Positions 19,856 to 31,728 of a stretch of DNA of 64,000 nt are shown here, in pieces. This DNA is from Lasiodiplodia sp. COLG20. Taxonomy: Eukaryota; Ascomycota; Dothideomycetes; Botryosphaeriales; Botryosphaeriaceae. Positions within the stretch are counted from its first letter, which is position 1. Every line of letters begins with the position of its first letter. A program made the translations under genes and the position numbers. The DNA lies in assembly GCA_009801085.1 (NCBI GenBank), contig VNWV01000006.1, forward strand, positions 1,550,001 to 1,614,000. The letters run 5' to 3'. Under the pieces are notes generated by a model that did not search any database, was not told the DNA's origin, and was given only the letters and a program-made list of their open reading frames with translations.

Positions 19856-21719
19856 CATGGCATGGCGAAAAACAAATTCATGCCAGCATTCGACTGCATT
19901 ACGTTCCCGAAATTGACTCATGGTCTCGACAGACACAGTCATGAGTCGAAAAAATTTTCACTTTCCAGACTTCACCACGCAATGGCGGCTTTTGAACGGG
20001 GCAACCTTCAAACTGTTGACGCGTTGGTCTATCAGGTCAATTCCAAAGTCTGGTTGGAACGTTCCCGCCTTTGTGGTAATGACATCTGCGAGATCTTGTT
20101 CCATTCTACTTACGAGTCACATATCACCAACGTAGACCGTGCAGGCTGCCATGCTGGTCGCCACCTTTGCCGTCACCTGCCTAGATGCCTCCTAAACCCA
20201 GGATTCGAGTTCGTTCCTGTAGTCGCAGGCAAGAAAGCCACGGACCCCACAGCGGCAGGCGTGTGGGTAGATCCACGTGGTATGGATCGATCTAAGGTAT
20301 TTGACTTGCCCCTTACCCAGCGGTCCTCGCTAATTTTGTAATACCTAGGTCTATCAGTATCTCAAGCAACTTTACGAAATCGCCCAAAGAGGAGGTTTCG
20401 CTCCAAACATGTACGGCTCAGAGAAAGTCGAGCCCTTCTTTAGGGGTTTCCTCGAGTTCTCTGGTTCGGCCACCTCTTCCTCCATTGACCCGCCCAGTCC
20501 GTCGATTTCCCGCTGGCCACCGGAAGTCATCCCGCTTGTTATCAGAGCCATTGAGATGTGGTTTTCAACCCACCGCTTCAAATCTCTACGTCTAAAGGAA
20601 ATCCCGACCCAAGAAATCGAGATGGCTCTCGAAAATGGCGCCTCGTGGGCGCACCTTGTGTTATGGATGTCTCTCAAAACCCTTACAATCCATCCTCAAG
20701 CACTTGCGTCTTATGTCCGGCGCAGGCTGCAAACTGTACTTTCATCCTGCAACATGTTCCTCCGCACCCATTCGATTTAGCACCGCAGATGGGTTGGGGG
20801 CTTGTATTAAGAGAGAAAGCGGCCGATGAGGTACTACAGCGGTCAAAGTACGGCTTCAACCCACCAGCCTCATCTCGCGGAATCTATCCAGCGCCACCAG
20901 AGCGCTTTAGACGCCAGATCCTTCCCGCGTCTTCGCAGCCAGCCACTCCACTGTCTAGGCTTCTTCGCAACCAGCGGACGGCGAGGATTCTTCTCGCCTG
21001 GCAAACACTTCCACTGTCCAGGCTTCTTCCCAGCCAGTGGGCTGCGAGGTTTCTTCGCAGCCGGTGGATGCGTCTACTCGTAAATGCCCAACAGATGCTC
21101 CAGATCGCCCTTCCAATAAGCTCGCTGTCAACCCTCCGGCTCTAGATCCCGGTGATTCACCTTCTGACGTTGCCGGCGTTTTGACTTCTACGGCCAAGTC
21201 TGGTCAGGTCGCAATGAAGAACAACAATACTGCTGTCCACTCCAAGCTCCAGCCACATGAGCCTGGAGTCTCCACTCAGCCTTTCCACCAGGCTGGTTCT
21301 GTACAGGCTCCGCCGCCTTCAAGCGCTCATCGCAAATCGAGCAGTACTGGATCTGACCCTCTCGCCTGGCAAGCTTACACGCAGAAAGTGAAAGTCCACG
21401 ATGCTGATATGATGCACAAGGCGAATCAAGACTACAAGCGGAAGCAAGAAGATTAACAAAGCGCCGCATTACTGCGCTGGAAGAGGAGATGGAACGTTCG
21501 GTCTTGGACGAGAGCTATCGTAACAGCCCTTCCGCTGCACTGGCTCCCGCTGGTGGTACCGCTGCTTCTGGCCCTTCTACTGTGAACCAGTACACGACCC
21601 CAGAAGACGGATTGTGGGAAGCGGCATACCCTGACCCGAGTCTCTTCAATGGATGGCCTGTTTACATCCGCTGGCAATATAAGACTTGGACAGTGGTTGA
21701 TTGCGGACACGGAGCGTGA
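19856..21719 (+). pseudogene. Unrecognised gene with an intron and frame breaks
   Basis: A coding-like stretch resumes after the hairpin repeat. From ~19860 the frame reads HGMAKNKFMPAFDC and runs to a phase-0 intron at 20297-20348 (gtatttg..gctaatttt..acctag). After splicing it continues VYQYLKQLYEIAQRGG and FFRGFLEFSGS to a Trp-rich helical region. Around 20630-20660 the better protein moves to the next frame (VMDVSQNPYNP, then PPHPFDLAPQMGWG). A Ser/Gln-rich repeat (STVQASSQP) follows at ~20930-21060; its first copy has TAG where the second has CAG, with a one-base shift before it. A final shift separates KRKQED (stop 21456) from KRRITALEEEMERSV, which ends at 21719. Three or more breaks in otherwise protein-like sequence point to a decaying gene. 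Family unknown. Confidence 0.45.
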
Positions 21720-22809
21720 ATTTTTTTTTTTCGCTCATTTCATGGGCAGTTGAAGCTATCGTCCGGACTCAAATGTATAATTGTTAATTGTACATATAGT
21801 TACGTCATGTTTAAGGATCCTGTAATTCTTCGCACTCGCCTTCGATTGCAATACCTCTCTGCATTGGGGAATTGACAGCATGAATCTATCCCTTAGAGTG
21901 GCTCGTTTATTTACTTTCTCAACCTGGGCATGCTACAATAGCTACCACGCTGCGTGTTTTGCAGATTGTGACGCAGGCACCGTTGCGGTGTTCACAATGT
22001 AGACAAGATCACGGGCTCTATTGTAACATTCTACAGCACATCACCCTTCAACATTTTATGAAATAGTCCTTATTCACAAACTCATCGTAGATAGGCGAGG
22101 TATTCTTTGATGATCAAGCCTTGGTAATAGCAGTTGCTAATGAAGAGAAATTATTGTTTCGCCCACAGGTCGAAGGATATACGGCGTCAATACACTGAGG
22201 ACGATTCCGATGACATCAGTCGGGGTGAACATCGTGATCACATCCATCTCATGGCCCAGATCAAGGGATCTCTCTTGCCCTACACTTTCCCAGCATTGCA
22301 AGAAACGCCCATAGAAAGTGTTGCCGTCCCTTTCGTGGAGTAAAGACAGGTATAGGGCAAATACCATCATTCCGTATGCCAGTATGTGTGCGTGTAACTG
22401 GCAGTCGTGCGGTTCATCTTGGGCTGCACATTTCTTTGCTCACTTCTCCACCTGCGCCGCGCTTGACGCTGTTTCCTTTCTCTCCACGCTGTTCGTGTCC
22501 CAGGTCCCACGGCGTCTTCATTGCTTGCGGCGAGGCTTAATAGTGGAAAGAGGTCGGCGAGTTCGATACTCGCTGAGTAGAGGGAGCCAAGGAAGCATCA
22601 GAGCCAGCTCTTCGCTCGTCCTTCCGCACCGTCGAGCATGGCCTCTGGCACTAGGCTGATCCAGCTTCAAACAAGTCAGCCTTCACGCACTCCAACCGCG
22701 TCGACAAACCATCACTGACTGAACTCACATCATCAACACCACCACGCCGCTCCGCGAACCTCCGATGGCAATTAAATCCTTCTCCACGCCAAAACCAACC
22801 CACCACCCC
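21720..22809. other. Gene-free stretch
   Basis: Starts with a T-run and hairpin-repeat copy B. The rest has only short unrecognised frames. Confidence 0.4.
21731..21800. repeat. Hairpin repeat copy B, left arm and centre only
   Basis: tcgctcatttCATGGGCAGT, then TGAAGCTATCGTCCGGACTC, matches copy A including the flank to its left. The AT-rich centre (aattgttaattgtacata) is also recognisable, but the right arm is absent. It lies 20 bp after the last stop of the disrupted locus. Confidence 0.7.
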
Positions 22810-23190
22810 TCACGGCCCACCACCGTGGTGCTGCCCACCGTAATGCCCGCCCGCCCCTCCTCCATACGCTCCTCCCTGCTGCCCACCATCACCCCCACCC
22901 TTCCCGGTCAAGATCAACATGGCCTTGTACGACGTGTACAAAATCAGTGCGACGGCCAGCACAGTAATGCTGCCCCAGGCGGCGACGAGGGCGAAGATGC
23001 GGCAGAAGCGGTGGACAGAGCTGTGGCGGCGCAGCAGCGGGGGCGGCGCCGGGCGCTCCTCGCCACCGCCGAAGGGCTCGAGCTCGACGTCGTGGTGCGG
23101 GCTGCGGGGCGGGGTGAGGTAGAAGGGAGAGTGGGGCCGCGGCGAGGAGATGGGGGAGAGGAGGGGGTGGTATTTGGCTGTTGAGGACAT
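22810..23190 (-). CDS. Small single-span membrane protein, unknown function
   Basis: 126 residues from the ATG at 23190; the frame is open further upstream but that part is a Lys/Pro-rich leader in the 5' region. Residues 1-60 are Pro/Ser-rich (LLSPISSPRPHSPFYLTPPRSP), followed by a basic patch (LLRRHSSVHRFCR) and one membrane span (~68-92, IFALVAAWGSITVLAVALILY). The last ~30 residues are Gly/Gln/His-rich (GGGAGGHYGGQHHGGG). The layout fits a type II or single-pass protein with a disordered cytosolic head. I recognise no family. Coding support is the span together with a charge-flanked topology, and lack of stops. Confidence 0.6.
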   Translation of the reverse strand: MSSTAKYHPLLSPISSPRPHSPFYLTPPRSPHHDVELEPFGGGEERPAPPPLLRRHSSVHRFCRIFALVAAWGSITVLAVALILYTSYKAMLILTGKGGGDGGQQGGAYGGGAGGHYGGQHHGGGP

Positions 23191-25372
23191 TGTGGTTTTG
23201 TTTGTGTTCGGGTTGAGATCTGGGGGAAGGATGATGGGACTTTTATTTTCTTTTTCTTTTTTTTCCCTGTTCGCCTCCTCTTGACGACCGGCGGATTTGG
23301 AGGAGGGAGGGAAAGAAGGAAGAAAGGAAGGGAAGGGAACGGAAAGGAAGTTTAAATGTAGGTGGTTGGGTTTCTTGGAACGCAGGATTAGGGTCAGGCG
23401 AAGCTTTAATAGCTCCCGCATGGGTCAGGTCAGCCGCGGACTCTCTCGCGCATCGCCAGCCACTCGGAGGAGTTGGCGCGCACTCACGACTCAAACGACG
23501 GGCGCGCGGGCTTACCAACTGCCAATGGGACGGCTGGATGGAGGTTCTTCAGAGGCAGCAGTGGTAGAGGGGAGAGGGATCGACCGGCTCTGGCGTTGGT
23601 CCGCGCCTGGGACTAGAAAAGCTTCAGCTCGGGAGCGATCGCCCATCCCATCTAACGCCCCCGCGGAGGCCGCGGGCGGTGATGGCATCGCACGACTGGG
23701 CGCCTAGCCGTCAAACCAAGGGCGAGTGATTCGTCGACGCGCGCCGAGAAATCGCGCAGAACACGAGCTTATTTACAGAAACAGTGTGGGGTGTGGGGCG
23801 AGTGGTGACGACGGGGGAATAAATACACGCCGCTTGCGTCCTGCTGTTGAGGCTGTGCTACCCTTCTCTCAAGCAATCGCGTGTTTCACCCCAACCGCCC
23901 GTCCAAATATGACGCAACAGGGGCCAAGACGACGGTAGTAGCCCGCCCTCTGGTCAACACCTGTCGTGCGACCCAAGGCCGTCCGGCGAGTGCCGCCCTG
24001 TTGGACCAAGGCACGTTCTCACGGCCTCCTCACCTTGGACGATCTGCGCCCCTCAAATAAATCCCGTTCCGCACACCGCCGCATGGCTTTTTGGACAATT
24101 GCCATCACGAAACCATCGAAGATTCCTCTGCACGAATTGCCAGGGGACACTTCTGAATTATGTGCTGCTGTCCCCATCATTCTTTTCTGGAGCATTTAAT
24201 CCAGCCTGCTCCCCTTCCTTGCACTCGAACATGACACCCCTTTCTCATTTTGGATCCTGCAAACTTGTGCCTGGTCGTCCCACGGTTCATCTTGAGGCCA
24301 CATTCACAAAGCTGCAAAGTGCTTGATCGCCCTTGCGACATTTCCTTGAGGTAAATTCAGGGTCGTCTCGAATCTGTGCGTATAATTTGGATTGGCAGTA
24401 TATCCTTGGAATCCAGTTAGAACCAACAAACTACCACCACTTTCGTGAAACACGTCCAGCTGCGCCTTCTGCTCATCCCAGGGCAGAGATAATTGGTAGA
24501 CAATTAGGGGAGCACGCAATCGCAGATACAATTGACACGTTCCAATCATAGTCCAGTGACACGAACCACGAACTTCCATTTGTGGTAGCATAAGCAACGA
24601 TTGTGCACTGGACGTCTCTCAATCATTACTCGCAGTTGTGAACGCCTCTACAGAAACTTAGCTGGAAGAATATTGCTTGAAAAAGACGAAAGTCACCCTC
24701 GAAGGCAAATATCACGAATAGGATCGTACGACATGCCTGCTATAGGGCTCGGCATTAACATTTCAAAGCCAGACTCACGCAGGAAGAGCACTTTGCCGAC
24801 TCCCGAGAACCAGCTACCTTCTACTCCATGCCTTTACATGTGAGCATTACCCCCTTAGATCTATTCGACCCCCTGGTTATGATTACAAGCATCCCTCGCA
24901 GATATTCGTCTCTTCAGGCTCCTCTTAGCGTGTCTAGAACCGCTTCCATTCGTCGCGGAGACATGAACACTATGCTACAAACATCGTTCGAGGAACTCTG
25001 GGATTGCGTTGAGGCAGCATGGATTTAATGCAATGACCATGGAGTCTGTCAGGGAGGATACTGCTTAGTAGCTCAAAGTAAAGAAATGTTAGTGGTGACA
25101 TCGTAGAATGAGTGATAGTCAGGATGAGGCCTCCGTACAGCAAATCTTGACGTGTGCTTCAAGGAGGCTGTAGTGAAGCAAAATCATTTCACTTCGTAAT
25201 GGCTTGAGAGTGTTTATACTTCTTTTTAATTATTCAAGACAATTGGAATAAATATTTTTTTTAGAATATCAAGGCCATTAGCCAGCACTGGAATCAGTAC
25301 AGCGTCGTACTTTTCCTAGTTCGACAAAATTTAAACGAGGCCGAGCAAAGGGTGAAGATCAAGCGAGACTTA
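23191..25372. other. Gene-free stretch
   Basis: Purine-rich 5' leader on the plus strand next to the small membrane gene (repeats of ggaagg near 23300-23350), then ~2 kb without a recognised gene. Open frames at 24304-24597 and 24601-24843 lack domains and convincing starts. Confidence 0.4.
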
Positions 25373-25550
25373 AATCTCAGGTCGTTCTCGTCGGTTGACA
25401 GGACGGCAAGCGTGCCGTCAGCATATCTAGCAACCAACTTCTACCCACGAAACTCGCCCTCATTCCCAGCCTTCTGTCCAGCCTTCCATCGAGGTTGCGT
25501 TGTAAGGCACCAGACTTCACTGCGGTTGTCGCTCGAGTGGCGTAGAGGCA
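25373..25550 (-). pseudogene. Duplicated fragment of the UTP4 gene
   Basis: On the minus strand, ~178 bp match the plus strand of UTP4 at about 36593-36770 with roughly 90 percent identity. About 16 differences can be counted by eye; around eleven are C-to-T or G-to-A relative to the functional gene. In the UTP4 frame one change turns CAG into TAG, so it cannot code. The fragment covers the part of UTP4 around HSEVWCLAAQPRWKAGQKA to DGTLAVLSTDENDLR. Neither end meets an intron, so this looks like a DNA-level duplication and not a retrocopy. No promoter or further UTP4 exons are seen nearby. Confidence 0.85.
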
Positions 25551-25962
25551 AATTGAAAGCATGATGGATTGATCCTCGAAAGGACATGGCAACTAGTAAA
25601 GACTATGTACACAGAGGTGGTACTAAGCCCAAATAGGGTTTCAATTCTGGGTGATTACTATGAACGGCTCTCCGCACTACTTTAATAGCGTCGATAGTTC
25701 GAGATATCGTACATTCGAAGACTGTATTGGTAGGTCTTTTGGGGTTGTCTAGAAGCTGTGATACCCATCTTGGACCGAACCTCTAAAAATGCGCCGGCAG
25801 TAGTAAGCAACTTTCAACGGTCCATACCCTCTCATCGCTTCAACTCAACGCCATTTTCTCGTAAAGACACCACAAAGACCCTAAGGAACCTCGGACTTAT
25901 CATACAACAATAGACGAACTATCCACAAGCTCCCTCGCACCCCACTAGCTCGCTCCCCTGAC
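25551..25962. other. Intergenic
   Basis: AT-rich, no open frame of interest. A later exon of the small protein to the right could fall here (acceptor-like ttccttag on the minus strand near 25880). Confidence 0.3.
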
Positions 25963-26746
25963 TCACCTCAGCCACAACCATAGCACGACGCCCACGACGG
26001 CAAATCCCACAAAGAACCTCGCCAACGAAGCATCGCAGCTGCTCTTACACCAGCGTCGCACGGCCACGATTAATTTGGCGCTACGACTCTTCCTTTTCGG
26101 AAATGCCATGGGATGCATATTCGCATACCGGCCGGCCTCGACATCACTTTCGTCGCCATCATGCTCGTCTTCGGAGTCGGTCCCATCTTCGACTGCATCT
26201 CTGTAGGCCGGAAGCCGGGCGAGATCATCGCGGTGGAGTTGTTGCTCGTCTTCCTCCAGAGACACGACGTCGCTGTACGGCGGCGGATGGCCGACTTTGA
26301 AGTGCTGCTGCTTGCGAGATGCGGCCGAGGCGACAGTCAGTCCTTTCCTCTTCTCCTTTTTTTTTTTCTTTTGTGATTTCCCTTTCGTCCATTTCTTGTG
26401 TAACTAATAGAATAAAAAGGAATGGAGAGCGAAGGATTAGGCGAGTATGCAACTAGTTACCTACTTATCAAGTAACAAGCCGAAACGGGACATCGATGAC
26501 CAAAAAGGGTAACCGAAAATCACACTAAAAGTAGGCAAGGGGAATAGGGGAACAGATCAAGAAAAAGGATACACTAAAAAAAAAAAAAGGCGGATCGCCC
26601 TGTGGCTAGCTGTGGGCGAGCGCCACAGGTAGTACATACGGGGCTCAGGGTTCGTGTGGCACGGGGGCGGCTAGGAATGCGGGCAGGCTTGTGTGATGGG
26701 TGGGCTCGGGGCTAGAACAAGAAGTAGAAAAGCTTACCGTCGGCAT
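25963..26746 (-). CDS. Small acidic tail-anchored membrane protein, model uncertain
   Basis: The main exon (26310-25963) encodes ~115 residues: HFKVGHPPPYSDVVSLEE, an acidic stretch (DGTDSEDEHDGDESDVEAG), a basic helix (KRKSRSAKLIVAVRRWCK) and a C-terminal hydrophobic segment (ARFFVGFAVVGVVLWLWL) ending the protein. This is a tail-anchor layout. The frame has no ATG before the acidic part. A likely solution is a three-codon first exon (ATGCCGACG at 26746-26738) with donor gtaagc and a 427-bp intron to the CAAG acceptor at 26311; the length is unusual for this genome. The last codon sits on AG|gtgagt, a strong donor, so the reading could also continue into another exon. Function unknown. Confidence 0.5.
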
Positions 26747-29596
26747 ATTTATTGAATTGAAAGGCCTCGAACGCCAGAGTGGAACGGTACGAGGAGAATA
26801 AAAAATAATGTCTCCGGCGGCGCGACTAAGACAGGGGTGGTGGTCTGGTTCGGCGGCGGGGTTGATAGAGGGCGGCGTTCAGGCGGGGGCCGCTCAGGCG
26901 CGCTTTGCGTGGCGGACGGCACAGATATGCGAAAGCGGGACGAGTTAACTATTGCTTTGAGCAACGGGGGCAGTGACGCCGCCAGCCAGATAGCGCGACT
27001 CGCACGCGTACGCAAGGGGAAAGGAACAACTGCAAGCGCTCAGACGACGTCAACAGTGGATACATATCCGATCTGTGTCTCGAGATCCAACATACGCGCC
27101 GCGCTGTGCCACGGGCGAGCAGCCGGGATGGTGCCTGAAAGGATGAGGCACAGAAACATAACACCCTTCCGGCATGACCGAGCCGACACTGTGCTGTGCT
27201 GTATGGCTTATTATTAGTCCATCCAACCAAAGCCGGCCGCCGCTGCCGTGTGCCGTCGACCAGCGACACCAACGCACCTGCCTGACTCACCGCGCAGAGT
27301 AAAAGAAAATGAACAAAAGCTACTCGCGACTCGCGCACCATCACCGCAAACCGCGCGTCAGCCATGCCCAAGCAGGAAAGTGAAAAAGCAACATTCTCCG
27401 TCGCGTGCCTCGCACCAAGCATGCAAAGTCGCGTCGATCCCACGCGACACGCATACACATCCTTGGTAGCCTGCTACATAGCACAGTCATCCCACCCACG
27501 GCAAACCGCTGCCCACCCTCCCTTCCGACAGCGAACCCCGGTCTATTGTCACAAGAGAAACAACGCACGGCTTGACACAAAAAAAGAACGCACAATCCGC
27601 ACAAACTCCCAACGCGTCCTCGACGCGCACACGCGTCTCCGGTAGCTACCGATGCACCAAAGTCAACCACCACCACCACCACCACCACCCGCGCGCATAA
27701 CCACCGTATCAAAATCCTTGCCCTTCCCGTCGCCCTGCCGTGAGACCAATTCGTCCAGAAAAAAATCTTTCTATCTGGCATGCGCGCGGCACACTCACAT
27801 ATGTACAAAAGCCCAACCTGCGCGTACGTACATGCATGCATGCAGCCAGGCGAGACGCAATAACCATGCACGAATCCATCCTGTCCTCCGCCACAGGGTC
27901 TCGTTCCCCATCCCGAAACACATGCACGCCATCTTTTGCCACATCCCCGTCCAATCCTTCAGGAAAAAAAAACTTGAAACTCCGACCCCCATTCATCCGT
28001 GGTGAGGCTGACCGAGATAAGCGGCAACAGCAGCAGCAGCAAACGCGCTGCTGCCTCGTCTCGTCTCAAACACCGAACGCCCCCCCTGATTTCCCCCCCA
28101 ATGATTGTCGCAGCTTGATGCGTGGGTATATGGAAACAGAAACGCATGAAAACCCGCGAGAAAACGATCGTCATCAGCTTATGTACTTCACACCCAACTA
28201 TGTGTTACTGTGCTCTGCTTTTTTCCTTTTTTCCCCGTTTCGCTCCGCTAAAACCACCGTCCGCCCAGCCCTGTCGGCGGGCGGGTGGTAGCGAGATTAT
28301 GTTGAGTGAGATATATATGAAAGAAACTTTAATTCCCGCCCCCCTTCTCCCGCATGGCGATTTTGAGGCTGCTGCCTGCTGTTGCTGCTGCTGCTGCAAG
28401 GGACAGAGATAGCCGGAAATAGAAATTAGCGGGAAAATAGAAAAAAAAAGAAATACTGAGAACGGCAATCGAAACTCTATCGACAAGCATGCCTGATCTT
28501 CGTAGTCTCCGAAGCAGCAAGAAAAACCCAAAGGATGAAATGTAAAATAAAAATTATGCAGTCCACATAACCATCAACGTCTCAAGAAAAATCTGAAAGC
28601 TTCTTCTCCCATCGTCTAGAATAGAACGACGCGCGCAAGAAGGAGGTAGGAGCGAAAAGTTGATGAGCATTATATGTTTTCTACGGTTTATGACATTTTT
28701 TTTGTTTGTTGATTGGGGGGTAAGTTGTGGTGGTGACCAGCCAAAGCCCAAACAAAGATATGCGGGAAAAGATAAGAAGTAAGAGGGGCATGAAAGTGAG
28801 AGAGATAAAAAAAAAGAAAAAAGGATGATGCTCAGTCTCGGATGTGCTCAAGCCCTGCCTGTTCAATCTGATGTTTGAGCCAACTTCCCCCCCTTTTTTT
28901 TTCCGTTCTCTTCTTTCTCTTGCCTGGCTGTGCTTCGTGTGTAATGGAAAACCAAACAGTCTGACATCAAATACCTTCTGCTTTTGTTGTGCAGTAGTGA
29001 CCGACTTTTCCACCGCGCGAAAAAAGCACCAGGCAAAAAAGGGGATAAAAAAATCAAAAAGAAGATGTGAAACAAGAAGGGTATCTCTACGCCCACTGGG
29101 ATGGAGAGGATCTTCTGCGTGCGTGCAGTGAGTAGTGCTGCTCGCCCGCAGAATCGCAATTTCAATCCTCCACTGGGAAAAAAAGAACATCTCACAAAAC
29201 GGGGTCCGAGAGTAGATCCAACCCTTTTGAATTTCTAATCCAAAAGGGGCGGACTGAGTCTAGGAAACCGCCGACCATATCCATCCCCAAAACTATCATC
29301 TCCTGATGCTTTTACTACCTCCACCGCCCTTCGCCCCCTGAAGTGGTTCCATCTTTGAACTGTCCCGTGAACAAATGAAATGCCGAAGATCAAAAGCAAA
29401 ACTACTAGAATGACGAAAGACAGATGACGCTTGCAATGCAATAGTTAAACTGAAGCAAGGGTAAAAGGGCAACGCTATGACGCTCATACATAGGTCTTTG
29501 GTACAAGAAGAGGAAGAGATGCAACAGGTCTGGACAGAAATGGTTCTTATGTCGCCATCTTGCTGTCGTCGATCCTGTCAAACGCCATCAGTCAAC
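26747..29596. other. Long gene-free, low-complexity stretch
   Basis: About 2.8 kb with microsatellites, homopolymer runs (poly-A and poly-T at 26578-26588, 28441-28450, 28805-28818, 28888-28900) and alternating purine-pyrimidine (gtacatgcatgcatgcag near 27828). Open frames such as 27341-27871 on the minus strand are driven by repeats. It is downstream of the cyclin gene and could include a long 3' untranslated region or a non-coding transcript; the sequence cannot decide. Confidence 0.4.
27666..27689. repeat. (ACC)n microsatellite
   Basis: Eight ACC/CCA triplets in a row; read on the minus strand they give a poly-Val artefact. Confidence 0.9.
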
Positions 29597-30879
29597 TTAT
29601 TGAACTAACCGCGGCTGGAGGTATTGCTGGTAGCCGTACTGGGGTTGGTTCTGTTGCTGCTGAGGAGCTTCCTGCGGCGCCGACGTCGGAGTCACGGGGT
29701 ACAGTCGCGGAAGCACGTTCTTCGCGTAGTTGCTACCGAACTCGTTGTCAGGGGTGATCGGCGGCGTGAGGCAGCCGTGCTGCATGACGGCGTCATAGTG
29801 GCTCTTCTGCGGCGTCGACGGGGTGAGGTAGCCGTCGGCATCCGGCTTCTGGTGCTCGAGCGCAGGCGGCGTGGGAGGCGTGATGTTACGGCGGGCAATC
29901 TGTGCTTGACGTTGAAGGAATTCCTCGACAGTAGTAGACACCGCAGACAGGTGCATCGACGCATACTTCCTTGAAAGAACCTGCGAAGGCTGGTAGAGGT
30001 GGTTGGACAGGTTGAGCACCACGACGGGGTCATACGTGCCCGCCCATTCGGATTGACGGGCCTGCGAGCGGCCGAGCACGCACCTGGCCAGAGCCAGGGC
30101 GGAGCGGGCGAGAACCGACGGGCGAACCGCCACAAACTCCTTGTGGAAGAGGGCGATCTCACTGATGTACCAAGCCATGTGCTCGACCTCGGCATCGTAC
30201 GTGACCTCGGACAGAGCGATCTGCAAGAAGGAGTCCACCGTGGGGTGGCCGATGACCCAGTTGAGGGTCTGGAGAACGTGCCACTCCATCTGCGTGAACA
30301 TCTCATCGTCGTATAGCGAGCAGCACATCGACTTCAGCTCCCGGACAGTGGGCACACGTTCCTTGCGGTCACCGTACTTGGCGGCGATGAGGAGGGCGGC
30401 GCAGCCGACAAGCTGGTAGTGACGCTTGTAGACGACGCGGCGGGAGCAGTAGCGGTCGAGGAGGTTAACGGCCAGGAACAGGGTCTCGGGGAGGAGCTGG
30501 AAGGCGGCGTGGGCCTCGACGAGGAAGTCGAGGAGGTAGGGCCTCATGAACCACTGGATCTCGGTTTGGATGTCAATGGAGTTGACGTCAGGCATCGTCT
30601 CGGCCTGGCAGGGTGAAGTGAGTCAGCAACAACAGTCCCAGCAACAGCAGCGGGGTGAAGCCGCCTTACCTCCATGTGCTCCATGTGGTCCAGAACGTCC
30701 TCCTGGTATTCCTCCGCCGTCATCCTCGAGAGCTCGTCGGCCAGAGCGCGTTGTTGCATCCTAGCCACTGCCCGAGCACGTTCCCTTGCCTCGGCGCGCA
30801 TGGTATAAAGTCCTTCATCCTCCTCGACAAAGTAGCTGTCGCAGTTGCCGTAGCGGTGAGACGACTGGTGGTAGGCCAT
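29597..30879 (-). CDS. G1/S-type cyclin (Cln/Puc1-like)
   Basis: Two exons, 30879-30670 (70 codons) and 30604-29597, with a 65-bp intron (gtaagg..ctgccag); 405 residues. It binds and directs a Cdk in G1 or at the G1/S switch. The cyclin box covers ~55-200: EEYQEDVLDHMEHME, SIDIQTEIQWFMRPYLLDFLVEAHAAFQ with the MRPYLLDFL core, LLPETLFLAVNLLDRY, LVGCAALLIAAKYGDRK, and DEMFTQMEWHVLQTLNW. The C-terminal cyclin fold follows to ~290. The tail has several Ser/Thr-Pro sites (ITPPTPPA, YLTPSTPQ, CLTPPITPDNE), typical phosphodegron material, then a Gln-rich end. The pattern matches G1 cyclins of filamentous fungi better than B-type cyclins. The start ATG is followed by MAYHQSSHRYG, in a leader of normal size. 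Upstream 5 kb has no gene. Confidence 0.88.
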
Positions 30880-31728
30880 GGTGAGCTGAGGTTGTGGTTA
30901 TGGTGCAAAGAGTGGACGTCTGTTCTCCTGGATAGACTGGATGACCGTGCACGCAACTGGCGGTGACGGTAGGGAGGGTAAAGTCCGGCGAAGAGACTGG
31001 GGATTAGAGAGTGGCTGCCTTAGCTTAGGCGGTAAAGTGAATGAAATTAGTTGGTGTACGGCGAAAGAAGGTGTCCAGGTTTCCGGTCGGAGGTCTGTGA
31101 AGAGACCTTAGAGCGAATATAGGAGGGGGTTCCTTCAAATGACGCCTGGGCCGTGCGGGGCGATCGGTTAGCGATGCGACAGGTTATGTAAGGCCGAGAT
31201 TGTCCATACCTTGCGGATTAGATTATTAGTTTAAGGAGTGAAGTGTAGTGACTAGAAGAAATGAAGACGCGATGGTTAAAAGACCAGCAAAGAGCGAGTC
31301 CCTTGCAAGTGGCATTCAGTGTCGGAATGAGAAGGCGATCAGATCTTTGTCTTTGAAAGGGCCAAGCTCGCCACAGGGGTATTCTCAGGAGGCAGAGCAC
31401 GAATTAACGAGTCCGCCGAAGGGTGGGGGATCTGGCACGCTCGTCAAGGAGTCTGGGGAATGTGGAAAATTCCCGTCGAACAGCCCACGAGTCTAGAACC
31501 AATCAGCGACGCTATTTCCTCACCAATATTTCTTCTGCGCAAGACGACGAACCGTGTTCAATGCTTCGACCGGAGTAGCAGTCGATGCTTGGGGGTCGAG
31601 AGCCTGCCTTTGCTGGATGCAAAGGACAGATCGAGAGGGAGGGTTTAGTGAGGTTCTGCTGGACGGAGAAGCGGTCAGTGCGTGTCTCGCCCGTGGAAAA
31701 ACGAAAGTGTGGATAATGTGGATGGATG

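Noticed and set aside
22557..22573. T-arm-like stem-loop GCGAG-TTCGATA-CTCGC
   Set aside because: No matching acceptor stem, and no room for an anticodon arm between it and any A-box-like sequence.
27341..27871. 176-codon minus-strand frame with a run of Val
   Set aside because: Driven by the ACC microsatellite and Cys/Arg-rich random sequence.
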